Below, in pieces: positions 26,764 to 41,010 of a stretch of 64,000 nucleotides of DNA; the first letter of the stretch is position 1, and every line of letters begins with the position of its first letter. This DNA is from Bryobacterales bacterium (GTDB lineage: Bacteria > Acidobacteriota > Terriglobia > Bryobacterales > Bryobacteraceae). Location: assembly GCA_003142185.1 (NCBI GenBank), contig PLOR01000019.1, positions 31,524 through 95,523 of the forward strand, read 5' to 3'. The notes below the pieces were generated by a model, which saw only the letters and a list, made by a program, of their open reading frames with translations, did not search any database and was not told the origin of the DNA. The position numbers and the translations under genes are program-made.

Positions 26764-26798
26764 CTGCATCGACCGGATGCGCCAGAGCTATGACCAGG

Positions 26799-29700
26799 CT
26801 AAGGCTGCTTTACCCACAAAGGAACAACCTGGCTTGAGGAGCCACCGGCGGTGATCTGCAAAGACAGTGGATTGCCCGCCGGAAGAGTGCCGGGCAGTTG
26901 GACTTGCACCTGCGTCAAGCCAATTGCGCCGTAAGTCAGGCCGGCGTAGGTCACGGTAACATCGGTTCCCGCGAGAGACGCCGTGGGCAGCGTGGTCACG
27001 GTGGCGTCCAAAGGACTCCCGAAGCCGGTGTCGGGAACCACCGTCACGTCTCCGAAGCCGGTCATCCACACCACGATCTGGTCTCCGGGAACGGCGGGAT
27101 TTGCCGCGGTCACCAGGCTATAATCCTTATGCGTGATGACGCCTTCCGTATCTCCCGCCGCCGGTGAATACTGAAAAACTCCCGGAGCGTAGGGAGAGAG
27201 AGTCACGGAAACAGCGTCGCTGACACCGAGCCCGTTGTAGATCTGGATACTGGAAGTGCCTGCCAATGCCGCGTCCCATGGCATCTGAAAATTGATCTGC
27301 CCCGAAGAGACGTACCAGAGCGGGGCGGGGAAGCTGTCGACTGTGACTATCACGCCGTTGAGACTGGTGGGCAGCGGGACAAACGCCGCCGCGGCCGGAG
27401 GCCCATCCGGCGCAAGGTTAGCGCCGAAAATCGAGGCTACCGAACCGCGCGTTAATACGTCCGAGAAACTCGCGCCGTTAGTCACCGCATTCGCAGTGAA
27501 GGTGGGCGCGGCCGGAGTGGAAGCCGGCAGGGTGCCGTACCAGATGCCTCGCCCGGCCACGGCCAGATAGAGCAGGTTCGGGGTTCGCATGTCACCCTCC
27601 ATCTGCGCCACGTTCAGCATGGCCTGGGTATCCGGGTTAGTGATGCGAATCCAGGTCTGTCCTCCGTCCGCGGACTTATAGATAGCGTCGCGCGTCGCGC
27701 CGGCGATGCGGCCCAGGATATAGATGAAGGGAGTCTGCAGGCTGTTGCCCAGGCCGAAAGCGACCTTGTCGCAGATGTCGATCCCCGCCACGGTGTGGAA
27801 AGTCTTTCCCCCATCGGTGGAATGGTAGAGCGGGTTGCCGTTGACGTCCGCGGTTCCACAACAGCCGTTGCGGGCGAAGGCCATCCAGACATCGCCGTAA
27901 GCCACCGGGTTGGAGGCGATGGTAACGCCTGTGATATAGGAGGGGAAACCGGCCGCGGCGCTGGTAGTCCAGGTTGCTCCGCCGTCCGTCGAGTAGTAAA
28001 AGAACGAGTTGTCCCAATAGTAGAAAGTCTTGCCGTTGGCGTCGTTCCTGTCCGCCGACAGAATGTTGCTGGTCACGTAAGGGCTGATGCCGATGGCCCA
28101 GGATTTCGGCAGCGAGTCATAGTGCACGTTATCGTTGTTCTGGGGATCGTAGGGGATGGGCCGTGGCGGCGGGTTGGCCAGCTTGCACAGAGCCCAGGTC
28201 TTGCCGCCGTCGGTAGTGTAATGCGGCCAAGGCGCATTTGGCGCACTGGCGGTGTCAAATCCGCCGTCAAACGTGCCCCAGGCCGGCGCCCAGATCATAT
28301 TCTGCGGATTGGTGGACGACATGGCGATCTGTCCGCTAACGGGCGTGGACAACTGTTCGGTGCCGCCCGACCAGAGCTGCTCGGAGGGTACTGAGGCAAA
28401 GGCTGTCCAGTTCACGCCGTTGTCGCTCGAGAAGCCGTATAGCGACCAGGCCTGCCATTCGCCATTGCCGACGAAGGCCAGATTGTCCGGATGGTAGTAG
28501 CTGTAGTCCAGGCTTGCGCCCATGGAAACGTTGGGCCACGGCACGGGATAAGTAGTGCCGCCATACATGCCGGTTTGCCAACTGAAGCTCGGATTAGGAT
28601 CGAACGGGACGCCGGACGGGTTGATTTTGGCGACGGGCACCTGGTCGCGATCGGCGTGACGGAACCCGACCATGTCTTCCACCATGCTGATCAGGTCGGC
28701 GCCGCCGCTCTTCGGAGGAACCCGCACCATCACGCCAACCAACTCTTCCAGATTCTGCATCTGCCAGGCCCAGAAGGGCGGGCTGGCCGTGACGTCGGTA
28801 GTGAGCGCGACTCCCCAGCCATTGGTCCACCAGACCTGTTTGCTATTCGAAGGATCGATGAAGAGAGCTGCCATACCGCCGGAAGCTCCCGCAGTGGAAA
28901 TATAATACTTCGGGGCGGAAAGATTCGAGCCGGAGTCAAGCCGGTCGACGCCGTTCATGACCATGACTTGCCGGCTCCAGGAAGCGCCCGCGTTGGTGGA
29001 TCGCCAGACGGAACTATCGCGGCCGACCATCACCGTGGCCGGGTTGCCCGGATCCGCGGTGATTCCGGTGTACGGAGCGGAGTTGTCGCCGGGAGTAATA
29101 TCGGTCCATTGGCCGTTGGAATACCGCGCCACGTTTCCAGCGCCGGGGCTGGTTACGCCGCAACTCACATACAGCGTGCCGTCACTGGCAACCACGCCGC
29201 GAATGGGGTTGCTGGGACCGCCCAGGCTGGTCCAGGTCTGGCCACCGTCTGCCGACCGCCAGACGGCGCTGCCGTGCACGCCGGTGTAGATGGTTTGGGA
29301 AACGCCGTTGGTGGTTGCTCTGGAATCGAAGAGTACGAAGGTGTAACCGGCTGCGTCGGTGGCCGGATTGGTGGTCCACGGCGGAAGGCCACCGGAAACC
29401 TGCGTCCAGGTATATTGCGCGTCGGACTGGCGCGAACCCTTCCACAAACCGTTGCGGCGGGATGCGAAGTAAAGCACGTTTGGGTTAATGGGGTCAACCG
29501 CCAGGCGCTCGCCGGATTCCACCCGGTAATCGTCATTGGCGCCGATATAGAGGCCGTGCTGCACCAGGCCAGTGCCGCGCCAGGTGACTCCGCGGTCTTC
29601 CGAGACCATCACCTCGGCGGTGTACTGGTATTCATTCTTGACGATGGAATTGGTGCGGGGGATGACCACATAGGCGCGCGAGGGAGTGCCGGGATCGATG

Positions 29701-29996
29701 GCCACCGTTTCGGTCCCGATACCGCCCTGAGTGGCAAGGCCATCGAGGAGAGGAATCCAACTGGATGAGGGTCGATCGAAGCGATAAGAGCCGCCGACAT
29801 CGGTGCGGATGTAAACATCGAACGGTGCGACCGGCTGCACCACCAGACCGGTCACGTAGCCCATGCCCTGGATGTTGACGTTCTTCCATTGGAATAATTG
29901 CACCGTTTCGGAGTGGGAGACGGGCAAGAGGCAGGCAAATAGCGCAAGTACCTGGACTGGCCGGGAAAAGCTCGCGGATAACCACTGACGGGTCAT
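26799..29996 (-). CDS. exported GH74-like beta-propeller protein with Solibacter-type C-terminal domain
   Basis: 1065 residues from ATG 29996, which overlaps the stop of the upstream decarboxylase gene (ATGA). A signal peptide ([20 protein letters not shown]) is followed by [19 protein letters not shown] and [19 protein letters not shown], the hallmark start of GH74 xyloglucanase-type double propellers; the Asp in RTDVGG is a catalytic position in that family. A second motif, [14 protein letters not shown], matches the GDxxGFRHDD region holding the other catalytic Asp. Many BNR/sortilin-like blades ([18 protein letters not shown]) follow. Residues about 830-1065 are the C-terminal domain common in Solibacter proteins ([32 protein letters not shown]). 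Probable extracellular glucan hydrolase; substrate unproven. Confidence 0.85.
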   Translation of the reverse strand: MTRQWLSASFSRPVQVLALFACLLPVSHSETVQLFQWKNVNIQGMGYVTGLVVQPVAPFDVYIRTDVGGSYRFDRPSSSWIPLLDGLATQGGIGTETVAIDPGTPSRAYVVIPRTNSIVKNEYQYTAEVMVSEDRGVTWRGTGLVQHGLYIGANDDYRVESGERLAVDPINPNVLYFASRRNGLWKGSRQSDAQYTWTQVSGGLPPWTTNPATDAAGYTFVLFDSRATTNGVSQTIYTGVHGSAVWRSADGGQTWTSLGGPSNPIRGVVASDGTLYVSCGVTSPGAGNVARYSNGQWTDITPGDNSAPYTGITADPGNPATVMVGRDSSVWRSTNAGASWSRQVMVMNGVDRLDSGSNLSAPKYYISTAGASGGMAALFIDPSNSKQVWWTNGWGVALTTDVTASPPFWAWQMQNLEELVGVMVRVPPKSGGADLISMVEDMVGFRHADRDQVPVAKINPSGVPFDPNPSFSWQTGMYGGTTYPVPWPNVSMGASLDYSYYHPDNLAFVGNGEWQAWSLYGFSSDNGVNWTAFASVPSEQLWSGGTEQLSTPVSGQIAMSSTNPQNMIWAPAWGTFDGGFDTASAPNAPWPHYTTDGGKTWALCKLANPPPRPIPYDPQNNDNVHYDSLPKSWAIGISPYVTSNILSADRNDANGKTFYYWDNSFFYYSTDGGATWTTSAAAGFPSYITGVTIASNPVAYGDVWMAFARNGCCGTADVNGNPLYHSTDGGKTFHTVAGIDICDKVAFGLGNSLQTPFIYILGRIAGATRDAIYKSADGGQTWIRITNPDTQAMLNVAQMEGDMRTPNLLYLAVAGRGIWYGTLPASTPAAPTFTANAVTNGASFSDVLTRGSVASIFGANLAPDGPPAAAAFVPLPTSLNGVIVTVDSFPAPLWYVSSGQINFQMPWDAALAGTSSIQIYNGLGVSDAVSVTLSPYAPGVFQYSPAAGDTEGVITHKDYSLVTAANPAVPGDQIVVWMTGFGDVTVVPDTGFGSPLDATVTTLPTASLAGTDVTVTYAGLTYGAIGLTQVQVQLPGTLPAGNPLSLQITAGGSSSQVVPLWVKQP

Positions 29997-30925
29997 GCCG
30001 CTTCCCGGCGAAAGTACTCCACGGTGAGGCGCAGGCCGTCTTCGAGCGTCACACGCGGCTCCCAGTCTAGAATCGCGCGCGCTTTGCCGATGTCGGGACG
30101 GCGCTGCTTGGGGTCGTCCTCGGGCAGCGGGCGGAACTCGGTGGGCGATTGGGAATCCGTCAGCCGCCGTATTTGCTCCGCGAACTCGAGGATCGTCATT
30201 TCGTGCGGGTTGCCCAGATTCACCGGGTAGCGCTCGTCGCAAAGCATCAGCCGGTACAGGCCGTCCACCAGGTCGGTCACGTAACAGAAACTGCGGGTCT
30301 GCGAGCCATCGCCAAAAACCGTGATGGGCGCTCCCGCCAGCGCCTCGCCAAGAAAGGCCGGCACCACGCGGCCGTCATTCAGCTTCATGCGCGGGCCGTA
30401 AGTATTGAAGATGCGCGCGATGTGGGTGGCCACGCCGTGCTTGCGGTGATAGGCCATGGTCAGCGCTTCGGCGAAGCGCTTGCTTTCGTCGTAACACGAG
30501 CGCGGCCCGACCGGGTTCACATGGCCCCAGTACGATTCCACCTGCGGGTGAACCTCCGGGTCGCCATAGCATTCCGAAGTGGAAGTCAGCAGGAAGCGCG
30601 CGCGCTTCTCCCGCGCCAGGTCGAGCATGCGCCCCGTGCCGGCCGAGCCCACCATCAGGGTTTCGATCGGGTGTTCATGGTAATCCTTCGGGCTGGCGGG
30701 CGAAGCCATGTTCACCACTGCATCCACCGCGCCCGCGATTGAAAACGGCTCGGTGATGTCCTGCTGGATAAGTCTGAAACGCGGTTCGTCCGCCAGGTGC
30801 ATCAGATTGCGTGCGGCTCCGGTGAGGAAATTGTCTAGCCCCACCACGGTATGCCCTTCCGCCAGCAGGCGGTCGCAAAAATGGGACCCGATGAACCCGG
30901 CGGCGCCGGAAACGACAATGCGCAA
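29993..30925 (-). CDS. uxs: UDP-glucuronate decarboxylase (UDP-xylose synthase), SDR family
   Basis: 310 residues, ATG 30925 with GAAGG upstream. It converts UDP-glucuronate to UDP-xylose using tightly bound NAD+. The extended-SDR signature [14 protein letters not shown] binds [20 protein letters not shown] and YDESK (Y145, K149) form the catalytic centre. Segments [41 protein letters not shown] and PDIGKA are characteristic of UXS rather than of epimerases. Length is typical of the bacterial enzyme. The GH74-like gene starts inside its stop codon, implying translational coupling. Confidence 0.9.
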   Translation of the reverse strand: MRIVVSGAAGFIGSHFCDRLLAEGHTVVGLDNFLTGAARNLMHLADEPRFRLIQQDITEPFSIAGAVDAVVNMASPASPKDYHEHPIETLMVGSAGTGRMLDLAREKRARFLLTSTSECYGDPEVHPQVESYWGHVNPVGPRSCYDESKRFAEALTMAYHRKHGVATHIARIFNTYGPRMKLNDGRVVPAFLGEALAGAPITVFGDGSQTRSFCYVTDLVDGLYRLMLCDERYPVNLGNPHEMTILEFAEQIRRLTDSQSPTEFRPLPEDDPKQRRPDIGKARAILDWEPRVTLEDGLRLTVEYFRREAA

Positions 30926-30959
30926 GGAAGCCTCCCTCTTGATTCTAGCTGGGCGAGGC

Positions 30960-31063
30960 GGAAGTCAGGAGTCAGAAGACAGAAGTCAGAAGACGGAAGG
31001 CGCCGCGCTGGCACCACTCCGACTTCTGACTTCTGTCTCCTGACTCCTGTCTCCTGCCTTCTG
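30960..31063. repeat. intergenic inverted array of GTCAGAA/GTCAGGA-type short repeats
   Basis: The left arm 30960-30999 is built of GTCAGAAG/GTCAGGAG/ACAGAAG units; the right arm 31021-31063 carries the reverse-complement units (GACTTCTG, TGTCTCCT, TGACTCCT). The arms pair imperfectly around a 21-nt centre, giving a long hairpin in the gap between the divergent uxs and EtfD-like genes. Confidence 0.7.
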
Positions 31064-31083
31064 TTACGCTCAGACTTTGGCGA

Positions 31084-32931
31084 ATGCCGATGGGCTCATC
31101 GTGGCTGGAACAGTTCATTCTGGTTGTGCTCGTCGCCGCTTCGGCGTGGCTGTTCTGGCGGCGCTTTCGCACCGTGGTGCAGGTGTTGCGCACGGCGCGC
31201 CCGACGCCCGACTATAGCCTCACGCCCATCGGCCCGCGCGTCCGCCAGTTCCTTTGGGAAGTCGCGGCGCAGGGCAAGGTGATTCGCGGGCGCCCGCTCG
31301 CCGGCCTCGCGCACGCATTCGTGTTCTGGGGATTCTGCGCCTTTGCGCTGGTCACGCTGAATCATTTCGCGGAGGCGTTCGGCGTGCGCCTGCTCTCGCC
31401 GGCGAGCGCTTGGGGCCGCGCCTATCTGGATTTTGTCGCCGTCTGGGCGGTCGCGGTCGCGGTAGCGATCACCGGCCTCTGCGTGCGCCGCTTTGTAGCG
31501 CGGCCGGTCTGGCTCGGCAAGGTTTCGAAGGAATCGGGCGTGATCGCGGGGCTGATCTTTTTCCTGATGCTCACCTACCTGGCCGGGCTAGCGCTGCCCG
31601 AGGGCAACGCGGCGCACGTGAACTGGTGGCTGCACACGCTGGCGCTGCTGGCGTTTCTGCCGCTGATTCCGCACACCAAGCACTTGCACCTGGCGCTCAG
31701 CCCGGTGACGGTGTTCCTGCGCCGGCAAGGCTTCAGCCGCATACCGCCGCTCGAGGGCGACGAGGACTTCGGCCTCGACACCGGCAAAGATGTCACGCGC
31801 ATGGACGCCTTGCAGGCATTCACTTGCGTCGAGTGCGGCCGCTGCACCGAGCATTGTCCGGCGTACAACACCGGAAAGGTTTTGAACCCAAAGGAAATCG
31901 TGCTTGGGGTTCGCCGTTACCTGAACGAGTTCGGCACGGGCGGGGAAGCGCCTCTGCTGGGCCGCCATATCGACGAAGAGGCTGCATTTCAATGCACCAC
32001 CTGCGGGGCTTGCGAATTCGAGTGCCCGGTGGGGATACAGCATTTGCCGCTCATCGTCGGCCTGCGGCGCGGCGCGGTGAACACCGGAAAATGGGAAAAC
32101 GAATACGGCTCCAAGCTCTTCCGCAACCTGGAGCGCAACGGTAACGCGCTCGGCTTCGCCCCATCCGAGCGGCAGACGTTCATCGAGAAAAACGAGCTGC
32201 CGTATTTCGACGGCACGCAGGAATACTGCCTCTGGCTGGGCTGCATGGGCTCTTACGATCCACGAGGGCGGGAGATCGTTCTGGCGCTGGCGCGCGTGCT
32301 ACGCCATGCCGGCGTCACCTTTGGCGTGCTGCGCAAAGAAAAATGCACCGGCGATCCGGCGCGCCGGCTGGGCAACGATCTGGCGGCGGCGCAAGTGGCC
32401 GAAGCTAACATCGAAACACTGCGCGCCGCGAAGGTAGCCCGCATGGTTTCCATCTGCCCGCATTGCGTGCGCACCATCGGCACCGACTGGCGCGAATACG
32501 GAGCCGCGTTCGAGATCGAACATCACAGCGAACTGCTGGCGCGGTTGGTGACGCGGCTGCCGGTTGCCCAGGCCTCGGCAGGCAAAGTCGCATTTCACGA
32601 TCCCTGTTACCTGGGCCGTTATCGCAATGTCTATGACGAGCCGCGCAGCGTGCTGGAGCTCTACGCGGATGTTGCCGATCCGCCGCGCGCCCGCGAACGG
32701 TCTTTCTGCTGCGGCGCTGGCGGCGGCCAGATGTTCCTCGGCGAAGAGAAGGGCACACGCGTCAGCCTGGCGCGCGCCGGAGAGCTGCTCTCGACCGGCG
32801 CCGCGACGATCGGCACCGCTTGCCCCTTCTGCCAGAGCATGCTTCGCGATGCTCTAGGCACGCTCACCCAGTCGCCGCCCAAGCTGCTCGACATCGCGCA
32901 GATCGCGGCCGCGGCGCTGCCGGAGCCCTGA
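31084..32931 (+). CDS. membrane-bound Fe-S oxidoreductase, EtfD-like (ETF:quinone reductase)
   Basis: 615 residues, ATG 31084; an ATG two codons later is equally possible and no clear SD is present. Five to six N-terminal transmembrane helices (to about 220) form a NarI/cytochrome-b-like part with possible heme-ligand histidines (HAFVFWGF, NHFAEAF, HTLALLAFLPLIPHTKHLHLA). Two 4Fe-4S clusters follow: C248/C251/C254 with C258 (CVECGRCTEHCP) and C304/C307/C310 with C314 (CTTCGACEFECP). The C-terminal half has two cysteine-rich CCG-type domains (FHDPCYLGRYRNVYDEPR, SFCCGAGGGQMF). This matches proteins proposed to pass electrons from electron-transferring flavoprotein or similar donors to menaquinone. 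etfAB is not in the window. Confidence 0.82.
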   Translation: MPMGSSWLEQFILVVLVAASAWLFWRRFRTVVQVLRTARPTPDYSLTPIGPRVRQFLWEVAAQGKVIRGRPLAGLAHAFVFWGFCAFALVTLNHFAEAFGVRLLSPASAWGRAYLDFVAVWAVAVAVAITGLCVRRFVARPVWLGKVSKESGVIAGLIFFLMLTYLAGLALPEGNAAHVNWWLHTLALLAFLPLIPHTKHLHLALSPVTVFLRRQGFSRIPPLEGDEDFGLDTGKDVTRMDALQAFTCVECGRCTEHCPAYNTGKVLNPKEIVLGVRRYLNEFGTGGEAPLLGRHIDEEAAFQCTTCGACEFECPVGIQHLPLIVGLRRGAVNTGKWENEYGSKLFRNLERNGNALGFAPSERQTFIEKNELPYFDGTQEYCLWLGCMGSYDPRGREIVLALARVLRHAGVTFGVLRKEKCTGDPARRLGNDLAAAQVAEANIETLRAAKVARMVSICPHCVRTIGTDWREYGAAFEIEHHSELLARLVTRLPVAQASAGKVAFHDPCYLGRYRNVYDEPRSVLELYADVADPPRARERSFCCGAGGGQMFLGEEKGTRVSLARAGELLSTGAATIGTACPFCQSMLRDALGTLTQSPPKLLDIAQIAAAALPEP

Positions 32932-32935
32932 GTCT

Positions 32936-33040
32936 CGTGGCGCGCGCGTCCACGCGTGGTGTGTCGGCAGTCGTGCCGACATTTCTTGAAGAAAAGTCGC
33001 GATGACTCGCGACTCTGCACGCGTGGACGCGCGCGCCACG
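32936..33040. repeat. palindromic three-way-junction repeat, copy A
   Basis: Arms 32936-32957 and 33019-33040 are perfect 22-nt inverted complements. Between them lie two internal hairpins: 32962-32969/32974-32981 (TGTCGGCA stem, GTCG loop) and 32996-33002/33007-33013 (GTCGCGA stem, TGAC loop). It starts 4 nt after the EtfD-like stop codon. The same layout recurs at 50462-50574. Confidence 0.85.
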
Positions 33041-33059
33041 GCCGTTGCAAAATGGGTCT

Positions 33060-33614
33060 ATGACGGAAGCGGAACTGGTCGCACACATTAAGGAACTTGC
33101 GAACGATCCAAGGCGCAGGACAGCAATATCTCAGAAGTTAATAGACTTGTTGGGCCGGGCACCAGTCCAACCATTGCCTCCACCGGCAGCCCGAAGAGCC
33201 GTGCAAGACGCCGAGACACGGATGGGGTTCCAGCTTCCGCCCCTGTTGGAGAAGCTTTGGACCGAGGTAGGGAACGGCGGCTTTGGCCCCGGCTACGGGT
33301 TGTTTGGGGTAGATAGCGAAAACGCTTCAGAGATCAGCATGTCGATCCCCAACGTCTATCTCCAGTCGGTAGCGGACGATTCGTACGACTGGCCGAAGAA
33401 GCTCGTCATGATCTGCGAATGGGGTTGTGGAAACTTCTCGGCTATCGATTGTTCAGCGATAGACGGGGAAGTTGTCGATCTCTTCGACGACCTGGAACGA
33501 AAGGCCAAGGGTTGTACTTTTGCCCAATGGATGGAGGATTGGGTGAACGGCGTTGATCTCTGGACACGAGATTTCGGCAAGCTTGGCCCGGACCCAGCCG
33601 GAACAGGGGCGTGA
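33060..33614 (+). CDS. SUKH (SMI1/KNR4)-like small protein
   Basis: 184 residues from ATG 33060; an in-frame TTG at 33045 lies just past the repeat. The section VQDAETRMGFQLPPLLEKLW followed by EVGNGGFGPGYGLFG is the core signature of SMI1/KNR4 (SUKH) domains: helix, 'LPPxLxxLW', then GGFGPGYGL. SUKH proteins are commonly immunity proteins to polymorphic toxins, or nucleic-acid/peptide-binding modules. No toxin gene is adjacent, so the immunity role is only a family-level suggestion. Composition is less GC-biased than its neighbours and it sits directly beside a palindromic repeat, so acquisition by transfer is possible. Confidence 0.7.
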   Translation: MTEAELVAHIKELANDPRRRTAISQKLIDLLGRAPVQPLPPPAARRAVQDAETRMGFQLPPLLEKLWTEVGNGGFGPGYGLFGVDSENASEISMSIPNVYLQSVADDSYDWPKKLVMICEWGCGNFSAIDCSAIDGEVVDLFDDLERKAKGCTFAQWMEDWVNGVDLWTRDFGKLGPDPAGTGA

Positions 33615-33667
33615 GTAGGTTCGAAGCGTCGCAGTCCCGCAATCCGTGTGTCCCCCACGAATTTGCC

Positions 33668-34573
33668 TTAGCCCGCCAGCCTGGCCTTCTCCGCGCCGCC
33701 GGGAAGCAGCAACTCGAGGAAGGCTTGCGCGGCCCGGTTGAATTTCTTGCGGCGGCGATGCACGATGCCGACCGGGCGCACTAAGCCCGGCGCTTCCAGG
33801 CCCACTGCGACCAGCCGCCCACGCTCAATCTCGGCCTGCATGCTGCGCGCGGGCAGAATACTGACGCCGGAACCCAACGCCACGGCTTCCTTGATCATCT
33901 GTATATTGTCAAAGTGCATCACCATATGCACGGTCACTCCCCGCACGCGCAGGAAGCGATCGATCTCGCGGCGAATCGAAAGATCTTCATCGAAGCCGAT
34001 GAAATCGATGCCCGCAAGGTCGGCTGCCAAGACAAGCTGGCGGCCGGCGAGCGCGTGCGTGGGCGCCATGGCAAGCCGCATCTCTTCGTCGCGCCACGGA
34101 ATCGCGGCAATCTCTCGGCTCGACTGCGGATAGCTCACCAGCCCCAGGTCCGCCTGCCCACCGCTCACCGCCGCATAGACTTTGTCCGGCCGCATGTATT
34201 CCACTTCCAGGCGCGCCGTGGGGTGGCTCGCGGAGAACTCTTCGCTCAGCCGGCTCATCTCGGAAAGCCCAACCGAATAGATCGACGCCACGTGTACGGT
34301 GCTTTCCACTTCCTGCTTGAGCCGCTCCAGCGCGAGTTGAAACTCGTCTTCCTGGCGCATCACATCGCGGCAGAAGTCGGCGTACAGCTTGCCGGCGGGC
34401 GTCAGTTCCAGCGGCCGCTTGGCGCGGTCCAGCAGCGGCGCGCCCAAGCGCCGTTCCACCTCCTGCACGTGTTGGCTCGCCGCAGATTGGGTGACACCGC
34501 AGAGCTTGGCTCCCTTGCTCATGCTGCCCGTTACAGCTATCTCTTTGAAAAGCCGAAGCTCCCAGAAGCTCAC
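33668..34573 (-). CDS. LysR-family transcriptional regulator, divergent from gltBD
   Basis: 301 residues, GTG start at 34573. The N-terminal winged helix (about residues 1-62) contains SMSKGAKLCGVTQSAASQHV as helix-turn-helix and EVERRLGAPLLDRAKRPLEL as wing. Residues 90-290 form the two-lobed effector-binding domain (EFSASHPTARLEVEYMRPDK; ADLGLVSYP; ALGSGVSILPARS). It is divergently transcribed from the glutamate synthase operon across 164 nt. In Bacillus the LysR protein GltC is likewise placed opposite gltAB, so control of gltBD is a reasonable inference. CysB/Cbl-like or other roles are not excluded. Confidence 0.9.
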   Translation of the reverse strand: MSFWELRLFKEIAVTGSMSKGAKLCGVTQSAASQHVQEVERRLGAPLLDRAKRPLELTPAGKLYADFCRDVMRQEDEFQLALERLKQEVESTVHVASIYSVGLSEMSRLSEEFSASHPTARLEVEYMRPDKVYAAVSGGQADLGLVSYPQSSREIAAIPWRDEEMRLAMAPTHALAGRQLVLAADLAGIDFIGFDEDLSIRREIDRFLRVRGVTVHMVMHFDNIQMIKEAVALGSGVSILPARSMQAEIERGRLVAVGLEAPGLVRPVGIVHRRRKKFNRAAQAFLELLLPGGAEKARLAG

Positions 34574-34600
34574 CGGTCCAGCATATCATAACCTGTACTA

Positions 34601-34615
34601 ATTCTGTCAAGGAAT
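34601..34615. promoter_or_regulatory. candidate LysR operator (ATTC-N7-GAAT)
   Basis: Inverted ATTC/GAAT arms with 7 nt between; this 15-nt dyad is the size of T-N11-A LysR boxes. It lies just upstream of the predicted gltB -35 element, the usual activator position. Confidence 0.4.
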
Positions 34616-34625
34616 CAATTTTCTA

Positions 34626-34654
34626 TTGCCTAATAGTAGCGGTGCTGGTAAACT
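34626..34654 (+). promoter_or_regulatory. predicted gltB promoter
   Basis: TTGCCT (34626-34631), 17-nt spacer, TAAACT (34649-34654). This would give an mRNA leader of about 77 nt before the gltB ATG. Confidence 0.4.
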
Positions 34655-34737
34655 TGTGAGCTAAGGCAACCGCCGAGACTCCACCCAGCCGCGACCGGAT
34701 TACCCTCCAGGAGTCGTGGATGGCAACGGGATAATTT

Positions 34738-39249
<4,512 letters not shown>

Positions 39250-39314
39250 CCGGCGGGCCCAAGCCAGTAGCGCCGGCGGTCTTTGCCGCCGGTGGATTTG
39301 ATAACGGAGTCGAC

Positions 39315-40736
39315 ATGGGAAAAACCACCGGGTTCATGGAGTATACGCGCGAAGTGGCCGAACGCCGCCCGCCGGCCGAGCGCATCAAGGACTGGTTTGA
39401 AGTCTATCGCCCTTTCCCCGAGCCGAACCTGCGCAGCCAGGCCGCTCGCTGCATGGATTGCGGGGTTCCGTTCTGCCACACCGGTTGCCCGCTCACCAAC
39501 CTGATTCCCGATTGGAACGACTTCATCTACCATGGCCGCTGGCACGACGCCGTGCGGCAATTGCACTCCACCAACAATTTCCCCGAATTCACCGGCCGCA
39601 TCTGCCCGGCTCCCTGCGAGGCTTCCTGCGTGCTCGGCATCAATGAGCCGCCGGTCACCATCAAGCAGATCGAACGCTCGATCGTCGATCGCGGCTTTGA
39701 AGAGGGCTTCATCCGGCCGGAGCCTGCCGCCGTCAAGACCGGCAAGCGCGTGGCCGTGGTTGGCTCGGGCCCGGCCGGCCTGGCCGCCGCGCAGCAACTG
39801 GCGCGCGCCGGCCACGCCGTCACCGTGTTTGAAAAGAGCGACCGCATCGGCGGCCTGCTGCGCTACGGCATCCCCAATTTCAAAATGGAAAAGCACCTCA
39901 TCGACCGGCGCCTGGAGCAGATGCGCGGCGAAGGCGTCGAGTTCGAGACCAGCGCCCAGGTGGGCGGCAATGTCCCAGTGGAGGATCTGCGCAAGGAGTT
40001 CGATGCCATCCTGCTCGCCGGCGGCGCCGAACATCCGCGCGACCTCGACGTGCCCGGCCGCAACTTGCGGGGCATTCACTTCGCCATGGAGTTTCTGCCG
40101 CAGCAGAACCGCCGCAACGAAGGCGACACGGTGCCTGAATCCGAGGCCATCCTGGCCACCGGCAAGCGCGTGATCATCATCGGCGGCGGCGACACCGGCG
40201 CCGATTGCCTGGGGACGAGTCATCGCCAGGGCGCGGCCTGTGTCACCCAATTCGAGCTGCTGCCCAAACCGCCCGACGATCGCTCGCCGTCCACCCCGTG
40301 GCCGCTCTGGCCCATGCAACTGCGCATCGAAACCTCGCACGAAGAAGGCGGCACGCGCGATTGGGGAGTCGCCACCACCGGTTTCACCGGCGACGATCGC
40401 GGCCAGGTGAACCAACTGCACGCCCTGCGCATCGGGCCGCCGCCCAAGTTCGAACCGATCGGCGGGAGCGAATTCACCATTGAGGCCGACCTGGTGCTGC
40501 TCGCCATGGGTTTCCTCGGCCCCGTGAAAAACGGCATGATCGAACAACTCGGCGTAGCGCTCGACCCGCGCGGCAACGTGGCCACCGACGGCGATTACAT
40601 GTCGAGCGTCCCCGGCGTGTTCGCCGCCGGCGATATGCGCCGCGGCCAGTCGCTGGTGGTCTGGGCCATCGCCGAAGGCCGCAAAGCCGCCCAAGGCATC
40701 GACCGCTTCCTCACCGGCGCCACCAAGCTGGCGTAG
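39315..40736 (+). CDS. gltD: glutamate synthase, small subunit
   Basis: 473 residues, ATG 39315 behind CGGAG; the frame is open further upstream but [13 protein letters not shown] is the family's normal start. It feeds NAD(P)H electrons to GltB. Cysteines for two 4Fe-4S clusters lie in [14 protein letters not shown] and [15 protein letters not shown] binding is by [19 protein letters not shown] with [20 protein letters not shown] binding by [16 protein letters not shown]. It ends with the FAD motif [18 protein letters not shown]. All residues expected of a working beta subunit are present. Confidence 0.97.
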   Translation: MGKTTGFMEYTREVAERRPPAERIKDWFEVYRPFPEPNLRSQAARCMDCGVPFCHTGCPLTNLIPDWNDFIYHGRWHDAVRQLHSTNNFPEFTGRICPAPCEASCVLGINEPPVTIKQIERSIVDRGFEEGFIRPEPAAVKTGKRVAVVGSGPAGLAAAQQLARAGHAVTVFEKSDRIGGLLRYGIPNFKMEKHLIDRRLEQMRGEGVEFETSAQVGGNVPVEDLRKEFDAILLAGGAEHPRDLDVPGRNLRGIHFAMEFLPQQNRRNEGDTVPESEAILATGKRVIIIGGGDTGADCLGTSHRQGAACVTQFELLPKPPDDRSPSTPWPLWPMQLRIETSHEEGGTRDWGVATTGFTGDDRGQVNQLHALRIGPPPKFEPIGGSEFTIEADLVLLAMGFLGPVKNGMIEQLGVALDPRGNVATDGDYMSSVPGVFAAGDMRRGQSLVVWAIAEGRKAAQGIDRFLTGATKLA

Positions 40737-40897
40737 GTGGGGCATGCTTTAGCTTGCCCTTTTAAGGTAAGAAGAAAATCGAAGAGTCGCGAGGCCTCTG
40801 CGCCACAGGATTGCGCACCCCAAGCGATTCTGCGCGCGTGATGGGCGAATATTGAAGACGCTTGCTGTGTCCGTGGGCAAGCTAAAGCATGCCCTAC
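40737..40897. repeat. 161-nt element with 23-nt inverted termini (MITE-like)
   Basis: Ends 40737-40759 and 40875-40897 are inverted complements with one mismatch (core GCATGCTTTAGCTTGCC). The 115-nt interior has no coding sequence. Similar ends recur, in inverted orientation and closer together, at 47490-47551. It sits in the convergent gltD/hppA gap. Confidence 0.65.
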
Positions 40898-40904
40898 CAA
40901 AAGC

Positions 40905-40936
40905 AAGCGGGGCGACGGTTGCCCATCGCCCCGCTT
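40905..40936. terminator. hairpin between gltD and hppA
   Basis: 11-bp stem (AAGCGGGGCGA with its complement at 40926-40936) and a 10-nt loop in the convergent gap. There is no long T tract, so termination may be partial. Confidence 0.55.
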
Positions 40937-40951
40937 CCGAGCGCTCCGGAT

Positions 40952-41002
40952 GTTGACAGACGGAAGTCCGCTTCGGACCCGAAACCCGGGCGTCTGTCCC
41001 AC
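40952..41002 (-). repeat. diverged copy of the ~52-nt GTGGGGCAGGCG palindromic repeat
   Basis: Read on the minus strand it matches the copies at 63375 and 63847, but the stem is CAGACG/CGTCTG instead of CAGGCG/CGCCTG: both sides changed together, so pairing is kept. Confidence 0.7.
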
Positions 41003-41010
41003 CTCGCTGC

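Noticed and set aside
26799..30242. 82-codon N-terminal extension of the GH74-like protein
   Set aside because: The extension overlaps the decarboxylase gene in another frame; ATG 29996 gives a proper signal peptide and an ATGA overlap.
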